A stretch of 64,000 nt of DNA from Spodoptera frugiperda (lineage: Eukaryota > Arthropoda > Insecta > Lepidoptera > Noctuidae). Below the pieces are notes generated by a model that ran no database searches, was not told the origin of the DNA, and worked only from the letters and a program-made list of their open reading frames with translations. Position 1 is the stretch's first letter, and each line of letters opens with the position of its first letter. The DNA is taken from positions 10,419,545 to 10,483,544 of the forward strand of contig NC_064216.1 in NCBI RefSeq assembly GCF_023101765.2, in the 5' to 3' direction. Of this stretch, positions 24,413 through 36,150 are shown one piece after another. A program made the translations under genes and the position numbers.

Positions 24413-25276
24413 TTTTTAAAATGTAAGGTTTTAGGGATATTACTTGCCTTAAAAAAATTGTAGACAGTAAAGAAAAAAAGGCGGTTGCCACTTAAAAAAA
24501 AAGTTTAGATATTTAGTGATTCTTTTCTTGCTTTTTTTTCATTAAGTAAAGTATACTCTGATTAAAACTTAAGTAATCCTTCTCCCGCTAACAATGTCGA
24601 CTATTTACAAACTAAGTGCAGTACTTCACGTAACTTGAATGCAACATTTTATTTTATAACAATTTGGTAGTTTGTAAGATAGTTGCTGGCTGAATGAGTT
24701 TCGACTTCCCCGTGCTTACTGTGCTTACTGTGCTGTGTGTTAATCTGTCTGGATAGCTCAGGAAGACGCATTGTCCTGAATTTTAATTCTGTTATCTTTT
24801 AATATGAAGTCGTTGTTCGAGGTATGTTATTATCATTTTTGTTTTATAATTTTGGAATATAGAGAAAGTATGTGGAGCAGAACGAAAGTCCTTACCTTTA
24901 TTTAAAATGTTTTTTATTACAATATTATTATGTTATCGCACTTACTAATAGTAAAGTTTTCCATGTTTTTGACCCTGTGTTTTGTAACAGAAATATATTT
25001 ATAAAAATATGTTTTAATTCCCCTAAAATTAAGGTGAAATTTGCAAACGTGTGGTGACTTAATCCTAACTTAAAATATGGTCTAGAACATTAGAAATTAG
25101 ACAATTGAAACAGTGCCAAGATGATATTTCAAGTTTAATGTTATGTTTCGCATTAAGTACAGCACATTTTATTACATTTGTAAATTAATGGACACATTAA
25201 ATATAATTTATACTTCCATAATTATTAGCGATGTATTAGGAAAAGGGATCTCTGTTGGTTTTACAGAAAGTTAAAT

Positions 25277-25360
25277 GACACCTTTTATCCCCGAAGAGGT
25301 AGGTAGAGGTGTACATTACGGCACGTATTGCCACTGTACAATGTACACACACTTTTCACT
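25277..25360 (-). repeat. SINE family 1 fragment (tail half)
   Basis: gacaccttttatccccgaag, gtgtacattacggcacgta and ccactgtacaatgtac match the tail half of the copy at 38251 and the copy at 52407. Confidence 0.65.
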
Positions 25361-27604
25361 TAAAAAAAAGTTCTATAGACTAATGTAATAGTAAATAATA
25401 TACGAGTAGAATTACAAAATAACTCTAACAAAAATGGATAATTGTTGCAAAACCAACGCTCAAGAAATATAATGAAAAAATCTCTTTAAATTTAATATAA
25501 CAACACGCAACAATCCCACAAAACCTCACCTGTTTAAACTAACCGCATTAGCACACGCGCACACTTTAATAACACTAGCATAGCATAAAACAAACAAATT
25601 ACTCCACTAAATCACTTTAAATGCGGTGTTTAAAGTTTTCCTCCAAAAACTGCAAGCGTGGCAACACTAGCCATACGCTGGAAGTTTGCACATCTCATTT
25701 AGTTAATTTATTCGTCGTGGCGCGGCCGCGACCCCCAGGGATCTGTAGCCGCCTCTACTATCGTCGCTACTCCCGCGCCATCTTACTGCTGTCTTGTTAA
25801 ACAACATCCGAACTGAATGGAAGAAATGCACTCAGTACTGTTCTCGCTAAATATTCGACTAGTTTTGTGAAGGGGAATTTTTAGAACATCATTTTGTTGA
25901 GTTCTATGTTTTTGGATTCAGTTTAAGTTTAATACTAGGTTAGTAACTTATGTATCAATGGTTGAAAGGCTAATTGATCTAAGCAACATTTTTTGCGATA
26001 TTAATTTATACACATAATATGGTATTTATTTTAGTTGCAATTGTTTTTAAAATAATATGTTAAAGCTGTTAGGAATAAAGTTACGGTACCTATTCAGATT
26101 AGTTTAGACACTGTTTAACAGTCTAGATCGAAGAACCAGCTTGGCAACGTACTTATGTCAAACCAACAAGCTGCCAATCATAATTAATTTCGTAAAGCAC
26201 GGAATATCAAGCATAATATAAGATAAAACTTAGTTCATCATTAATTCAGAGAACGCAGTGAATCTGTCAAATAATTTAAAACTTTACTACCAATAAGAGA
26301 ATGATACGACTCTTTTACTCCTTCACTTTAACGGGCCACACATTTAGCTCATAAATTATTACGACCCATTGATATTTTATTAAAACTTATGATCGGAATA
26401 AAGATGCAATGCTTCTCTGTGAAGGTATAAAAATATCTATATATTATGAGAATAGTTTGTAGTCTCTACCCACCCCAACGTACGGACGGACATTAAACAG
26501 ATTTCGCGCTCATAAAATCCGTAATTTGAATTCCTTAAGACCTTGCAGGGGTTCGGTGGGATCCGCCAATAATAGGGTCCCGGGTGTAGGCATGTGCTTA
26601 CGTTTGTTGCTCATGTGAATTAAAATTGAATTAATTTTGATATGTTTCTTCGTTTTCGGGACGTAATCCGTTTTGTCTACACTTCGGTGGTCTTCTCGTC
26701 GTGTTGTCCTTGAATCAATTTTGTATGTTGATTTATTATAAAAATGTATTAAATTAAATGGGCAACATACTATGACAACAATGGACAAAAAACAAACAAA
26801 GCAAATTTTGGTAAACCTATTATTAGTATCGAAAGTAACCCGTCTTCAACTTAAAGTTAATACCAAATATGAAGATTTTTTCAGACTAAAAGTTGGTTCA
26901 CGCATCAACCACTAAACCCAATAAATAAAAACTTTTCAAACTTTCATATGAAAAGATATCAACACATTCTTGACTAGCAAGAAACGAAATTAATTAATTA
27001 TGGAACTTCGAAAAATATTCCGTCGTTTGATTTAATTAGTCGTGCTAAAACAAGATAAGTTGGACCTAAACGGGAAAACCCGAGCATAGCCGGAAGGCAT
27101 ACCTATAACGTCTGAGGGCCGATAGGGAAGGCAGGGTGGGGAGACTTTTATTTATGACGTCGTCAAAGGCGACGCAGCCAAAGTAATATACGTCCGAAAG
27201 TTTTCTTTTACCGTCGCATAATTATAATAGGCAAAACTGGAAACTTCGTTAAGCAAGTTCTAAGGGTTTATAACTTTGATATTTAGTAGTCTAATATCCT
27301 ATGAATATGCTAAGTTAGTTGGCAATTTAGTGGAACCTTCACATAATTATGTGGCAATTAAGGAAACGTTTATATTTACTTGAATTGATTTAGATTGAAT
27401 ATAGTTGTGGTGTCGCTGGTTAATTAATTTATTAGTACGATTCATACTAATTCATAGTATTAGTATTTGGAAAGATAAATTAGTTTTCACTAGTGAAATG
27501 ACTATGACTAGTAACACAGAGGTAATTCACAATTGTTTCAGAATATTTGTTGATGACAGAGGTTCAAGGTTCGATTCTAATGTGAAGGAATATCTTTATA
27601 GGTT
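25361..27604. other. unassigned intron sequence
   Basis: A CpG-containing block at 25710-25790 (ggcgcggccgcgaccccc) is the only compositional feature. A 92-codon minus frame at 26788-26510 ends DPTEPLQGLKEFKLRIL and may be a mobile-element relic; not called. Confidence 0.4.
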
Positions 27605-27720
27605 ACTAGCTTCTACCAGCTGCATCGCCCGTGTTTTCGTGGGATAAATGTAGTCTATGTGTTCTGTTCCAAATTTTATCTATCCTTTTTAGCTATTTTG
27701 AAGTGATTAAGTAACAAACA
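27605..27720 (-). mobile_element. Helitron-like end (family H), partial
   Basis: a|ctagcttctaccagctgc, cgcccgtgttttcgtgggat and aagtaacaaacatac resemble the CTAG-side half of family H. The other end is not clear. Confidence 0.4.
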
Positions 27721-28934
27721 TACACACAAATATATACCATAACTTTCAACATTCGTATTTAATATATGTAAGATGCTTGGAACGTCAGTCATAAGTATCA
27801 GTAACACAACAAAACATGATGTACCTAACCAGAGATTATACGTTTCACCTCAAACCAATTCAAAATTATAGAGCAAAAAGCCCAACAAAAACAAATGAGT
27901 TACGCACGATTTTTCACTCGTAATGAAAGCGATGCAGTGTCGCCCCTAGTGATGCGGCGTGCAATAACACCCGCTCAGACTTTTTAATTTGTTTCCGTTA
28001 TTTATGTGCGTCGATGCCGCCATCTTGGATTAAAATAGATGCAGTTTCTTTGTCGCGCACGTTTTATTATCTTGGGGTATTTGTGAGACTGCATTTTCAA
28101 TGGGGTTTGTGGTGGGTGCTGTTGAAGTTACGTCTTGAGTTTTAGGATAGGGTTTGCAGTTTTCTCTTAGAAAATTTGTTACGTAAAATTTTCGATCAAG
28201 TTTTCAAATGTGATAAGTCTGAGATACGATTTTGGTTATGATAAGGGATTTTTTCATGCAGTTAAATTTCACAAATTTCTAAGATTTCCGAATTCCATTT
28301 AATTCATAACACAAAGTCAGAATTTTTGTACTTTGTTTAATAATAAGTTTAGTACTTCTTTTTTAGACCAGTAGTTCACTAGGCACAATTGACCTACTCC
28401 TGACCGAACTTAATTTTAAAAAACAACCAATTAACATTACGTAAAAGATTCAATCAACCTCATATAGCCCATAAACTCCCCACCATGACAAATACCACAG
28501 ATTATAACAACAATCACCACTACAGTTAGTAAACACATAAAACAAAGCTGTTTTTAAAAGATCTAATCTATCAACCGCTGCCTAACAAATGACAATTAGC
28601 ACGAATGTTTTTACCCTTCCTGAATGGAGGTTACCTGAATACTGGTCATATTTCATGAGAAATTTGTACTTCAAGGGTAACGGGTAAGTGTGGGGTAAGT
28701 TGTGAACTGTTAGCGAGTTAAAAAAATTATCATGAGACTGTTTCACCGTTTGGGTTATGAAGCATGGCTTGAAGTTTGAAGGTTGACTTTCGAGTGGAAT
28801 AAAATTTTATCAATAATAGTTTTTTTTTGGAAATGAAATTGTTCTATCTTTTTTATCTATCTCATCATAAATTATACTGTTGTATCTACCACAAAAGGGC
28901 TGGTTGTATTCTCCACTCATGGCAAGTGAGTTAA

Positions 28935-29098
28935 AGATCAAAAGTGACGATGGAATTTCTTGCTCGGTCTTCTACATTCGAAGCTACACTTTGAAATGAG
29001 TATGTATTATGTATCTTGACTGACAGATAGACTAACGGACAATTCAAAAATACCTAATTAAGGATTGATTGAAATAAATTCTTTGACTTCGACTTACG
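28935..29098 (+). repeat. LINE 3'-UTR-like repeat (aacgagcaaat family)
   Basis: ttcttgctcggtcttctac, gaagctacactttgaaatg, ctgacagatagac, then gaaataaattctttgacttc. Diverged relative of 30880, 36045 and 51625, which end in repeated TTTGAC. Confidence 0.5.
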
Positions 29099-30074
29099 GA
29101 TCTTCCAAGAATAAACGTCGTTCCGCGTACCTATGTCTCTATATATAATTCTAAGTACTTTCTACATCTAGACATACCTAATTCTCGGAAGACATACGAC
29201 TAATGCTCCAATAATTATCAATTTCGGATTAGCTGACGTTGAATAGCTATTGAAACAGACAGCTTAGACCCTGATGAGCTCTCACCAATCTGAGCAATGA
29301 TTAATTCATTGTCTGCATAAATTCTGATATTCCCCTACCATGCGGCAGTAATCAGTACGACTTGGCACTAGTAATCGAGCTGATTAATCATAGTTCTTGG
29401 TGGAAGTCAATTGCCATGCTACAATGAACTCTATGTCTATAAGTTAATAAAGCAATAAGGTACCTTTTAAAATTTATAACAATCTCGGCTGTTAGTCCAA
29501 TCAAGGTGACTTATATTTTTCTTGTCATATTCAATGAAAACTAACGGTTTTTTGCTCACCAGATGGCACTGAAGTAGTGTGAGGTCTTTTATATAAGAGA
29601 AGTACATATTTGGCCAAGAAAATTTCAGTTTGGAATGTTCTAACCTTGACTGTCAGAAAACTGCATCATTTCAAAATATTCCAAGAACAGCTCTCGTCTC
29701 CTAACTTAAAACAAAACTCTTTATCTACCCTCAATCTTAGCCGTCTGCTTAACACGAAGTCTTAATGTTACTTAAATACGGAACTTAAATTAAGCAGGAA
29801 TTTTAGGGTTCCGCAGGAGTCGCGCGCGCTGCTCGGAGCTCGGAGGTCGCTGATTAATATCACAACTGAGGGGACAACCAAGTGCTGTTCTTGGGTAATT
29901 ACTTATTTTTCTTGACGTTAATTTCTTGTGACTTACGTTAATGATTTTGTTTTTTATACGCCGTAGTAAAAGAAACACCTCGTTATTAAATACCTATTCT
30001 TCGTTTTTAAGTACAAAACTTACAATAAGCCTAAAATTTTATGAAACATTTCATACAATGGGCAATATAAGCGT

Positions 30075-30386
30075 GGGAGTGGGAGAATGATGCTTCGGCA
30101 CGAATGGGCCAGGCCTCGACCGGAGTGATACCACGGCTTCATAGATAACCGGCGTGGGACAACGCTTGTGTTGTGTTTCGGTAAGTGAGATTACCATATG
30201 CCAAATTACCCAATCTTCTGTGTCCCCGATTCCCTGACAATCCTTAAATTCCTAACCCCCAAAATGCCGCCTACACACTTGTAATCCATGGTGCGTAGGT
30301 GGGTGTCGTGGGTGTCCATAGGCGACGGCGATTGCTTACCATCAGGTGATCCACCTGCTTGTTTACCGGCTTATACCATGAAAAAA
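30075..30386 (+). repeat. LINE 3' end (accatcaggtgatcc family), long copy
   Basis: In order: gcttcggcacgaatgggcc, ggagtgataccacggcttc, ttgtgttgtgtttcggtaag, attcctaacccccaaaatgc, ttaccatcaggtgatccacc, accggcttataccatgaaaa. The first half recurs alone at 53945 and the second half alone at 3861, so this copy joins the two modules. The A-rich 3' end fits target-primed insertion. Confidence 0.65.
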
Positions 30387-30879
30387 CCACTTATGTATTT
30401 ATTTTAGTCGCAATTTTTTGCAAAGAAAATATTAAGCAGTTCATAAACAAACAACATTACAATTCTTCGAAGTATTGGTAAATCGTGTCAGTGGCATATT
30501 AAGGGTAAAGTCGGTTTAATATAAAGCTGTTATGAAACCAAAGATTAGGTCTCTGTCTTGAAATAGCAATTCTTTTATACAATTCAGACGACCTACACAA
30601 AAAAATAGATAATACTCAAAGTAAATACATTCCGAACGTTTCTAGAAAATTCCAAGGGCACATTGAATGGAGATAGAGAAAGATAAGCAACAGATGTTTA
30701 TTTATACTTTACGATATAATGGTCTTTTTATGTTTGTTACAAAATCTTCGCAGAAAAACAGCGTTCGGATGAGATGGCGAGGTTTTGGGCAGAATAACTT
30801 ATAAGTTGGACGTGGTGAGATAAATCGTAATAAATGGTGTGTCTAGTTTCTATATCGGTGTTGTTCTTTAGCAGAAATG

Positions 30880-31085
30880 GTTACGAAACAATGTAACCAA
30901 GATTTGTATAGTGAACCTGATTGAAAAAGAGTAGCCTATGGAGTATCTTGCTCGTTCTTCTTTATAGGAATCTGCACTTTGGAACGAGCAAATAGCTTCA
31001 CTGGAGGATCGACAGACAGACATTTTATAATATTATTATATTTGCTTTGACATTCCTGTCTGTTTGAAATAAATAATGTTGACTT
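30880..31085 (+). repeat. LINE 3'-UTR-like repeat next to the exon 2 donor
   Basis: gtgaacctgattgaaaaaga, ggagtatcttgctcgttctt, ctttggaacgagcaaatagc, ttatatttgctttgacatt, gaaataaatgttgactttg (with a short gap). Aligns end to end with 51625-51862. It stops about 60 bp from the donor of the Dok7 exon and is antisense to the gene. Confidence 0.65.
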
Positions 31086-31137
31086 TGAACGTAAAAGCTA
31101 GTCATTTTAGAATATAAAATTTATTAGTATAATTGTC

Positions 31138-31149
31138 GAACATACCTGC
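31138..31149 (-). promoter_or_regulatory. 5' splice site of Dok7 exon 2
   Basis: The minus strand reads CTGCAG|gtatgttc. CAG|GTATGT is a strong donor. The same GTATGT hexamer follows the AG at both candidate recursive sites, so one 5' splice-site flavour recurs across this gene. Confidence 0.85.
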
Positions 31150-31191
31150 AGCAGGAGACAGTTTGGTCACCACGCCCCATCGCGATTTCCA
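31146..31191 (-). CDS. Dok7: Dok7 (docking protein 7) exon 2, 46-nt exon of the PH domain
   Basis: Seen: read on the minus strand, the exon translates as WKSRWGVVTKLSPAA plus a leftover G. It begins exactly at a codon and ends after base 1 of the next. It is bounded by a tttctttgtttcag acceptor and a CTGCAG|gtatgt donor. Known, from memory: human DOK7 has WKSRWLVLRKPSPVA at residues 19-33. Its exon 2 spans c.55-c.100, which is 46 nt with the same start and end phases, and the following residue is Asp (codon starting G). DOK7 is a cytoplasmic PH-PTB adaptor that activates the receptor kinase MuSK at the vertebrate neuromuscular junction. This exon supplies the first strands of the PH domain, which binds membrane phosphoinositides. 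Inferred: insect Dok7 orthologue. Matching peptide, length and both phases make chance unlikely. Another PH adaptor of the Dok/IRS group is the main alternative. The exons for the N-terminus and for the rest of the PH and PTB domains were not found and should lie outside the window. Confidence 0.9.
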
Positions 31192-31225
31192 CTGAAACAA
31201 AGAAATACAAAATTATTAGAACATC
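31192..31225 (-). promoter_or_regulatory. 3' splice site and branch-point region of Dok7 exon 2
   Basis: On the minus strand the exon is preceded by a pyrimidine-rich tract, tttctttgtttcag. A ttctaata branch-point-like motif (CTAAT) lies roughly 25 bases upstream of the AG, at about 31214-31220. Spacing and sequence fit a normal insect acceptor. The tract ends in the same gtttcag as the two ratchet-like sites at 3008 and 63218. Confidence 0.85.
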
Positions 31226-33340
31226 TCAGTAGTTATAGTCATTTAAGAATATTTTCGATTGTTAATACCTTTATATTACAAAATGGTGTTCCCAATATTT
31301 TGAGAAGGATAAAACATTCAAACAATAAACTGTTTTAAATTGTGTATGTCTATGTTTGTATTTGGTTTATATATAAAGATCTATCTTCTGAAAAATATTA
31401 AGTAGACAATAAATATCTATTAACGCTAAGTTGGTTTTGACCTCATATAATAACATCGTGGCATCTATCAACCACAAATTATTTACGTACAAAACAACTC
31501 CCCATTAAAACAAACCTGCACACTACAAAACAAACTGCAAAAGACACACAAAATAAACTAAAATATTAATTAACGTAATGACAGACGGAGCTCACATCAA
31601 ACAGCATACACTATACAGTACACAGTACACACGGTACACTAGTTAACTCAAAGGGTAAAAAAGGCAACGCACTGATCAAGCTAAATATTTTTAGATCAAT
31701 CAAAATGCAGTCATCGTTTGGACTCTGATTTCGAAAAATACGTACATTTTCACCATCGAAGCTTGTAAATATTCAGGGTACATTTAGCTCTGGACAGCAA
31801 GCTGTGGTGCAAGTTATGAGATCATTGCGAGAAGTACTAACAATGGTAATTAACTATTAGGTACTTGTATCGTCATCTGTTGTGTTAGGATTAAGATTAG
31901 CTCATAGTTATTTATGCTCAACAGGGACCAGAATGTTCTGTGTTTAATTATGTATTTAAAAGAAAATGATAATGTGAAAGATAAACAGTCAAACCCTCTG
32001 GAAAGATCACAATTTTGACTCGACAACTACTCTAAACTACCAGCACAATTAATTCAAGAAATAAGATCGCTAGCTTTCGGATCATTTTATCTCCTATCGC
32101 TCTTCACTTGCGCCACTTGCAACGCGAACCGATGCAATAGACAAATAGCTGTCAGCGAACAAGCCGGCAATAAAATCCAGTATTTTACCGCGCCCCAACA
32201 CGCTCGCGCCTCTTTATCGCTTTTTACCACCTAAACTTTAGATCTAGCCACTATTTCAAGAACCTAATGTTGGAGAACGCGGATATGAGAAATATTATCT
32301 TTAGGGAGAAATCAATTTTACCGCACAGCAAACAATCAGATGCAGTGCTGCCCACAGATACCCGCAAACCAGAGTAGTCACAATTACGTTGCCAGTTTAC
32401 TAAGAAGCAGTACATACTCTTCTTAAATGTATCAATGGTTGTAAATAAATATATTTCAGAAAAGAGAGACCTTAAAATTTAACTATCCCAAATTGACCAT
32501 ACTAAACATAAAATAACCTGCAGTGTAGTACAACCCTATTTACGCCAAAAAACACAACACCCCTTTTTCTAAAACTGGAACAGTAATGTAAAACGTCAAA
32601 TCGTAAATTAAGTTCTGTAAAAAAACTATCGATTTACAAGCGTGATGTACCGTGGGAAGCTTACAACTGTTGCCTAGTTAGCACTTTTCTATTCTCACGT
32701 CTATACATATATGTACATACGAGTACATGGTAGGTATGTACGTACGTTTCCATAGCACTTTGACGAAGAGAAAATACGTCCGTACTTAAACGTACTTAAG
32801 TTGCTCAAGTAATCACTTAACATGAACACAATTTAGTCTCCTACATAACAATGAAATTTCGTCAAAATTTCAATTGTAATTCCAGCGCCTGAAATAATTC
32901 CACGGCTGAAATAATATGTGAAATTATTAAATAGGTTATAAAGGTGGCAGTAAAAGGTTTTATGACTGAAAAATAAAATGGCGGAGTACCGTACCGATAT
33001 TTTACGCTCGAGTTTAATGCTCGCTGAAATACAGGATATAGTATTTTTGCAGTTTTATAATACGGTGGTATAGAAGGATTCCTGGTAGTAATGAAAAGCT
33101 GATATTTTATTAGACACAGTAGTTAATTTATTGATAATAATTTTCTTATTCATAAAAACGGTTTTTAGATCTATGTTTAAGACTGAGTAAACACTGAATT
33201 TATATAATATATTTGCAGGGAACCTAACTAGGTAACCTAATTAAGAGTGGTTGCAATTCACTTAAGTCCTAACTAGGTAGTAAACAACACGGGTGTTATT
33301 CGATAATTGATTTTTGTAACTCGATAGTAGGTACATAAAT
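31226..33340. other. intron 1 sequence just upstream of exon 2
   Basis: No repeats identified. A GC-richer stretch at 32090-32220 (tgcgccacttgcaacgcgaa, ttaccgcgccccaacacgct) could be cis-regulatory. This is speculative. Confidence 0.35.
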
Positions 33341-33472
33341 GGTCCCGACCCAGAGCTACAGACTACCTAGCGGGCTACCGGGGCTCCGGCTAGAAAAGCA
33401 AGAGTAGGAACAGGGTGGTCTTAGTCGGTAAGAGTCTGACACACTCCAGGCGGGAGAAGTCATTGGATGATA
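33341..33472 (+). repeat. SINE family 2 copy
   Basis: ctagcgggctaccggggctc, aagcaagagtaggaacagg, ttagtcggtaagagtctgac, then ggcgggagaagtcattgga. Missing only part of the middle (ccctctcgcctcgccc). Confidence 0.65.
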
Positions 33473-33948
33473 AAGTATAAGTGAGATAACGTTTTACTAA
33501 ATTAACAATTGAAAATCCCCACTACAATCTTATCCCTGTCAAGATTATTAAATCACTGAGACAAACGAATTAGTATAATACAAATTTCATTACAATTAAT
33601 TTGTATTATTATATTGAAATTAATTTACAACAGCTACGAAATTAATTCGAGGACCTAGAACCGCCCGCAGGTACCGTGTAGGCAGTTAGGCACGCCCTCT
33701 ATAGCTAACTATACAAATGACAAACACAGCGTCGCGTCGTCTGTCTGTTTGTATTTCATTGCCAACAGTTTGTTGTTTAGATTTAGACAACGTTTACTCT
33801 CAGCTAATTGATAGTTTTCACTTTGTGCGATTTATTTTGATTGTGTTACCGAAATCTATGCGGGAGTGTTAGTAGTTGGTAAATGAGTATAAATAAACTA
33901 TAATTACATAATGTTTATTATAACTTTCGTGAGTCATACTAAAATAAG

Positions 33949-34130
33949 TATTATGTTATCGGCTTACCAAATAACTGTTTGACGAGAAACTTCACTAGTT
34001 TTAGTAGCAGCGTGATAATCGCCGCGTCGTGTGTCACGGAATTTTGCACATAGATATCAGCCTCTAGCATGGCTTGAAACTAGTCGAGTTCCTCCTCATA
34101 CAGTTACGTGAGTAAGCCGATAACATAATA
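33949..34130. mobile_element. fold-back MITE flanked by TA
   Basis: ttatgttatcggcttac at 33951-33967 is the exact reverse complement of gtaagccgataacataa at 34112-34128, with TA directly outside each end (33949-33950, 34129-34130). Inner sequence also pairs imperfectly (aactgtttgacgag... with ...aggaggaactcgactagtt complement). TA target duplication suggests a Tc1/mariner-type non-autonomous element, about 178 bp. Confidence 0.75.
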
Positions 34131-34209
34131 ATGAATATATTGTTTTACATGGATAGTCCAATATACACAGTGGATCGGATAATTAGGAGTAGAGTATTAG
34201 TTTATAATT

Positions 34210-34460
34210 TCGGTCTATTGGTTTGTCCTTGAAACTAGATTGTCTAAGATAATTACTAGTTTGTATAACTAGTCAAATTGTAATACGAGACAAATCTATT
34301 TGCCAGTTAATATTCTACATTTCATAATTATTATTTACTAGCTTTTGCCAACGGCTTCAGGTCAGTCAAGTCAGCTCATACCCTGTATACTAAATTTCAT
34401 CACAATTAGTTCTGTAGTTTTAGCTTGGTTGACAGATAAACCTCCAAATAAATAAATAAG
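34210..34460 (-). mobile_element. Helitron-like element, extended subfamily (pair of 44680)
   Basis: From tctattggtttgtcc through gtttgtataactag and ataattattatttactagc to gcttttgccaacggcttc, tcagctcatacc and aaatttcatcac. It lacks the ggataaaaagtatcc part of other family H copies. The 130 bp before ctag is shared only with 44680. Confidence 0.5.
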
Positions 34461-34549
34461 GGAAACACGAAAAGTTAAAGTGTGAACCTCGATTTTCTTT
34501 ATAGCGATAAAGGTAAGGTAAGGTAAATGGTTTTAGGTATAAAACATTT

Positions 34550-34682
34550 CCTAAGTTTGGAAAATACTATGCTGAAAACCACATCAACATCGGTTCAGCC
34601 AAACGCGAGATATCTGCGCTCAAACATACATACATACAGGTCAAACTGAGAACCTACTTTTTTTGAAGTCGATTTTTCGAGA
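34550..34682 (-). repeat. PSE repeat family copy
   Basis: aaaatactatgctgaaaacc, catcggttcagccaaacgcg, aacatacatacatacaggtc, then tttttttgaagtcgatttt. Best preserved of the minus-strand copies. Confidence 0.65.
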
Positions 34683-36044
34683 CACTTTAAGTATTACTTG
34701 ACTACACAAAATATTACCAGACACTAAAAGATTTTAATATTCACTACCGTTAGTCGCATATTACCTAATGATGCGTAAATCGGAGCGAGGCACTCTTCAG
34801 TCGGACCGAGGATCCAACGTAAGTCCCTCGTTTCCTTTTTATATTTAAAATCATGATCCCTTTTGATCTCCGTTCACTTATTTATACCTCACATACATGC
34901 TCAAAGGAATTCATAAAACTGCTTAACTTCAATGACTTTCAAATTCTCAAACTGAAAACTAGTTGCAAAGAATGACGTCACAGTTTCAATCCGCCATGAT
35001 TGATCATCCACTACAAAGTTACTACTCGCGTCAATCTCTGATTCATTTTTACTTCACACTCAATTGGAAGGGGTTGTTTCACATATTGTGATCTGCGAAA
35101 AAGAACCTTCAAGTTTTACATTAAGGTGTAAAGTTACTTGAGGGTTTCTTCAGTATTTTGCATCATGATGGTGCGATAAATCCAACCATGCTTCATCAGA
35201 CTCGGTAGAAGAAGTCGTGAAAGTGATTTTTAAAGTAATATTTTAAAGATGTTGCAATGTATTGGAAAGTTATTGGCCATAAAAAAACGTTTAGCTAAAT
35301 TCTCAATTCCGAAACCAATATGTTGAAGATGACACTGTTATTTGAATAAAGGAAGATCCCTATACATATGGAGAGATATTCATGAAGATCTAGCGAGGGT
35401 TGCCGATACCAGACGGGCTTTACTTTACATATGGCCTGAAAGTCTAATCAAATATCAAGAACGTTTTAGTATTTTTATAAAAGTGTTCTAAAAATCTTCG
35501 AAGCGTTTTCATAGCTCTTCATATAAAAGGTTTAAATACATTATCTAATGCATGGGTCTTGTAAAAATACATGAAAGTTAAAACATTTTGAATTTACTTA
35601 ACCCCACATAACCTAGCATCTAATCTCGGCACATGCAAACAAAAATAAAGCGAAATGTTGTGCGGCCAACAATGGTGTTATCAGGGTGCGGGCTCCATTG
35701 TCTCATTGTACATTCACGCCACAATCCGCGGGGTAAGCACGCCTATCTGTGAAGATGTCACCGCCAGAAAGTTTTTCAACCTTTTTTGACATTTCAAAAG
35801 AAGTATTAGAATTTTGTTTTTATTTTTCTTTTCTCTTTTTGCTAATGATTTAGTTTCGAATGTTGCGGACTGGAAATAATGAAGGGGTGTCGCTTGGCGG
35901 TGACAGGTTTAATGATACATTTTTTAATTTTGCTTTATTATTATTTAGGTGGAGTCACTTACAAATTTTACAATATATTATATTCAATATATTACAGTTA
36001 TATTCCTTATTGTAATGATTTCTCTCTACAATGAGATGTTTAAT
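34683..36044. other. unassigned intron sequence
   Basis: TGACGTCA palindrome at 34973-34980 and a GC-richer block at 35655-35760 (gtgcgggctccattgtctca). No gene seen. Confidence 0.4.
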
Positions 36045-36150
36045 AAGAGTAACGATAAAGTTTCTTGCTTCTCCATTCGAAGTTAAACTTTGGAACGAGC
36101 ACCTAGCTTCACTGACAGACAGACTGAATACATAATTATATTATTTTTAG
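36045..36150 (+). repeat. LINE 3'-UTR-like fragment (aacgagcaaat family)
   Basis: aagtttcttgcttctccat, gaagttaaactttggaacg, agcacctagcttcactgaca. Truncated relative of 30880 and 51625. Confidence 0.5.

Larger units (their letters stand above)
1..31145 (-). other. Dok7: Dok7 intron 2 (partial; runs past the window start)
   Basis: Inferred from the exon 2 donor at 31145. No exon beginning with the expected Asp-Cys-Leu region of the PH domain was found on the minus strand below it. At least 31.1 kb lies in the window, with a ratchet-like site at 3008 and the large Helitron-like composite at 18.9-22.0 kb. Confidence 0.75.
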
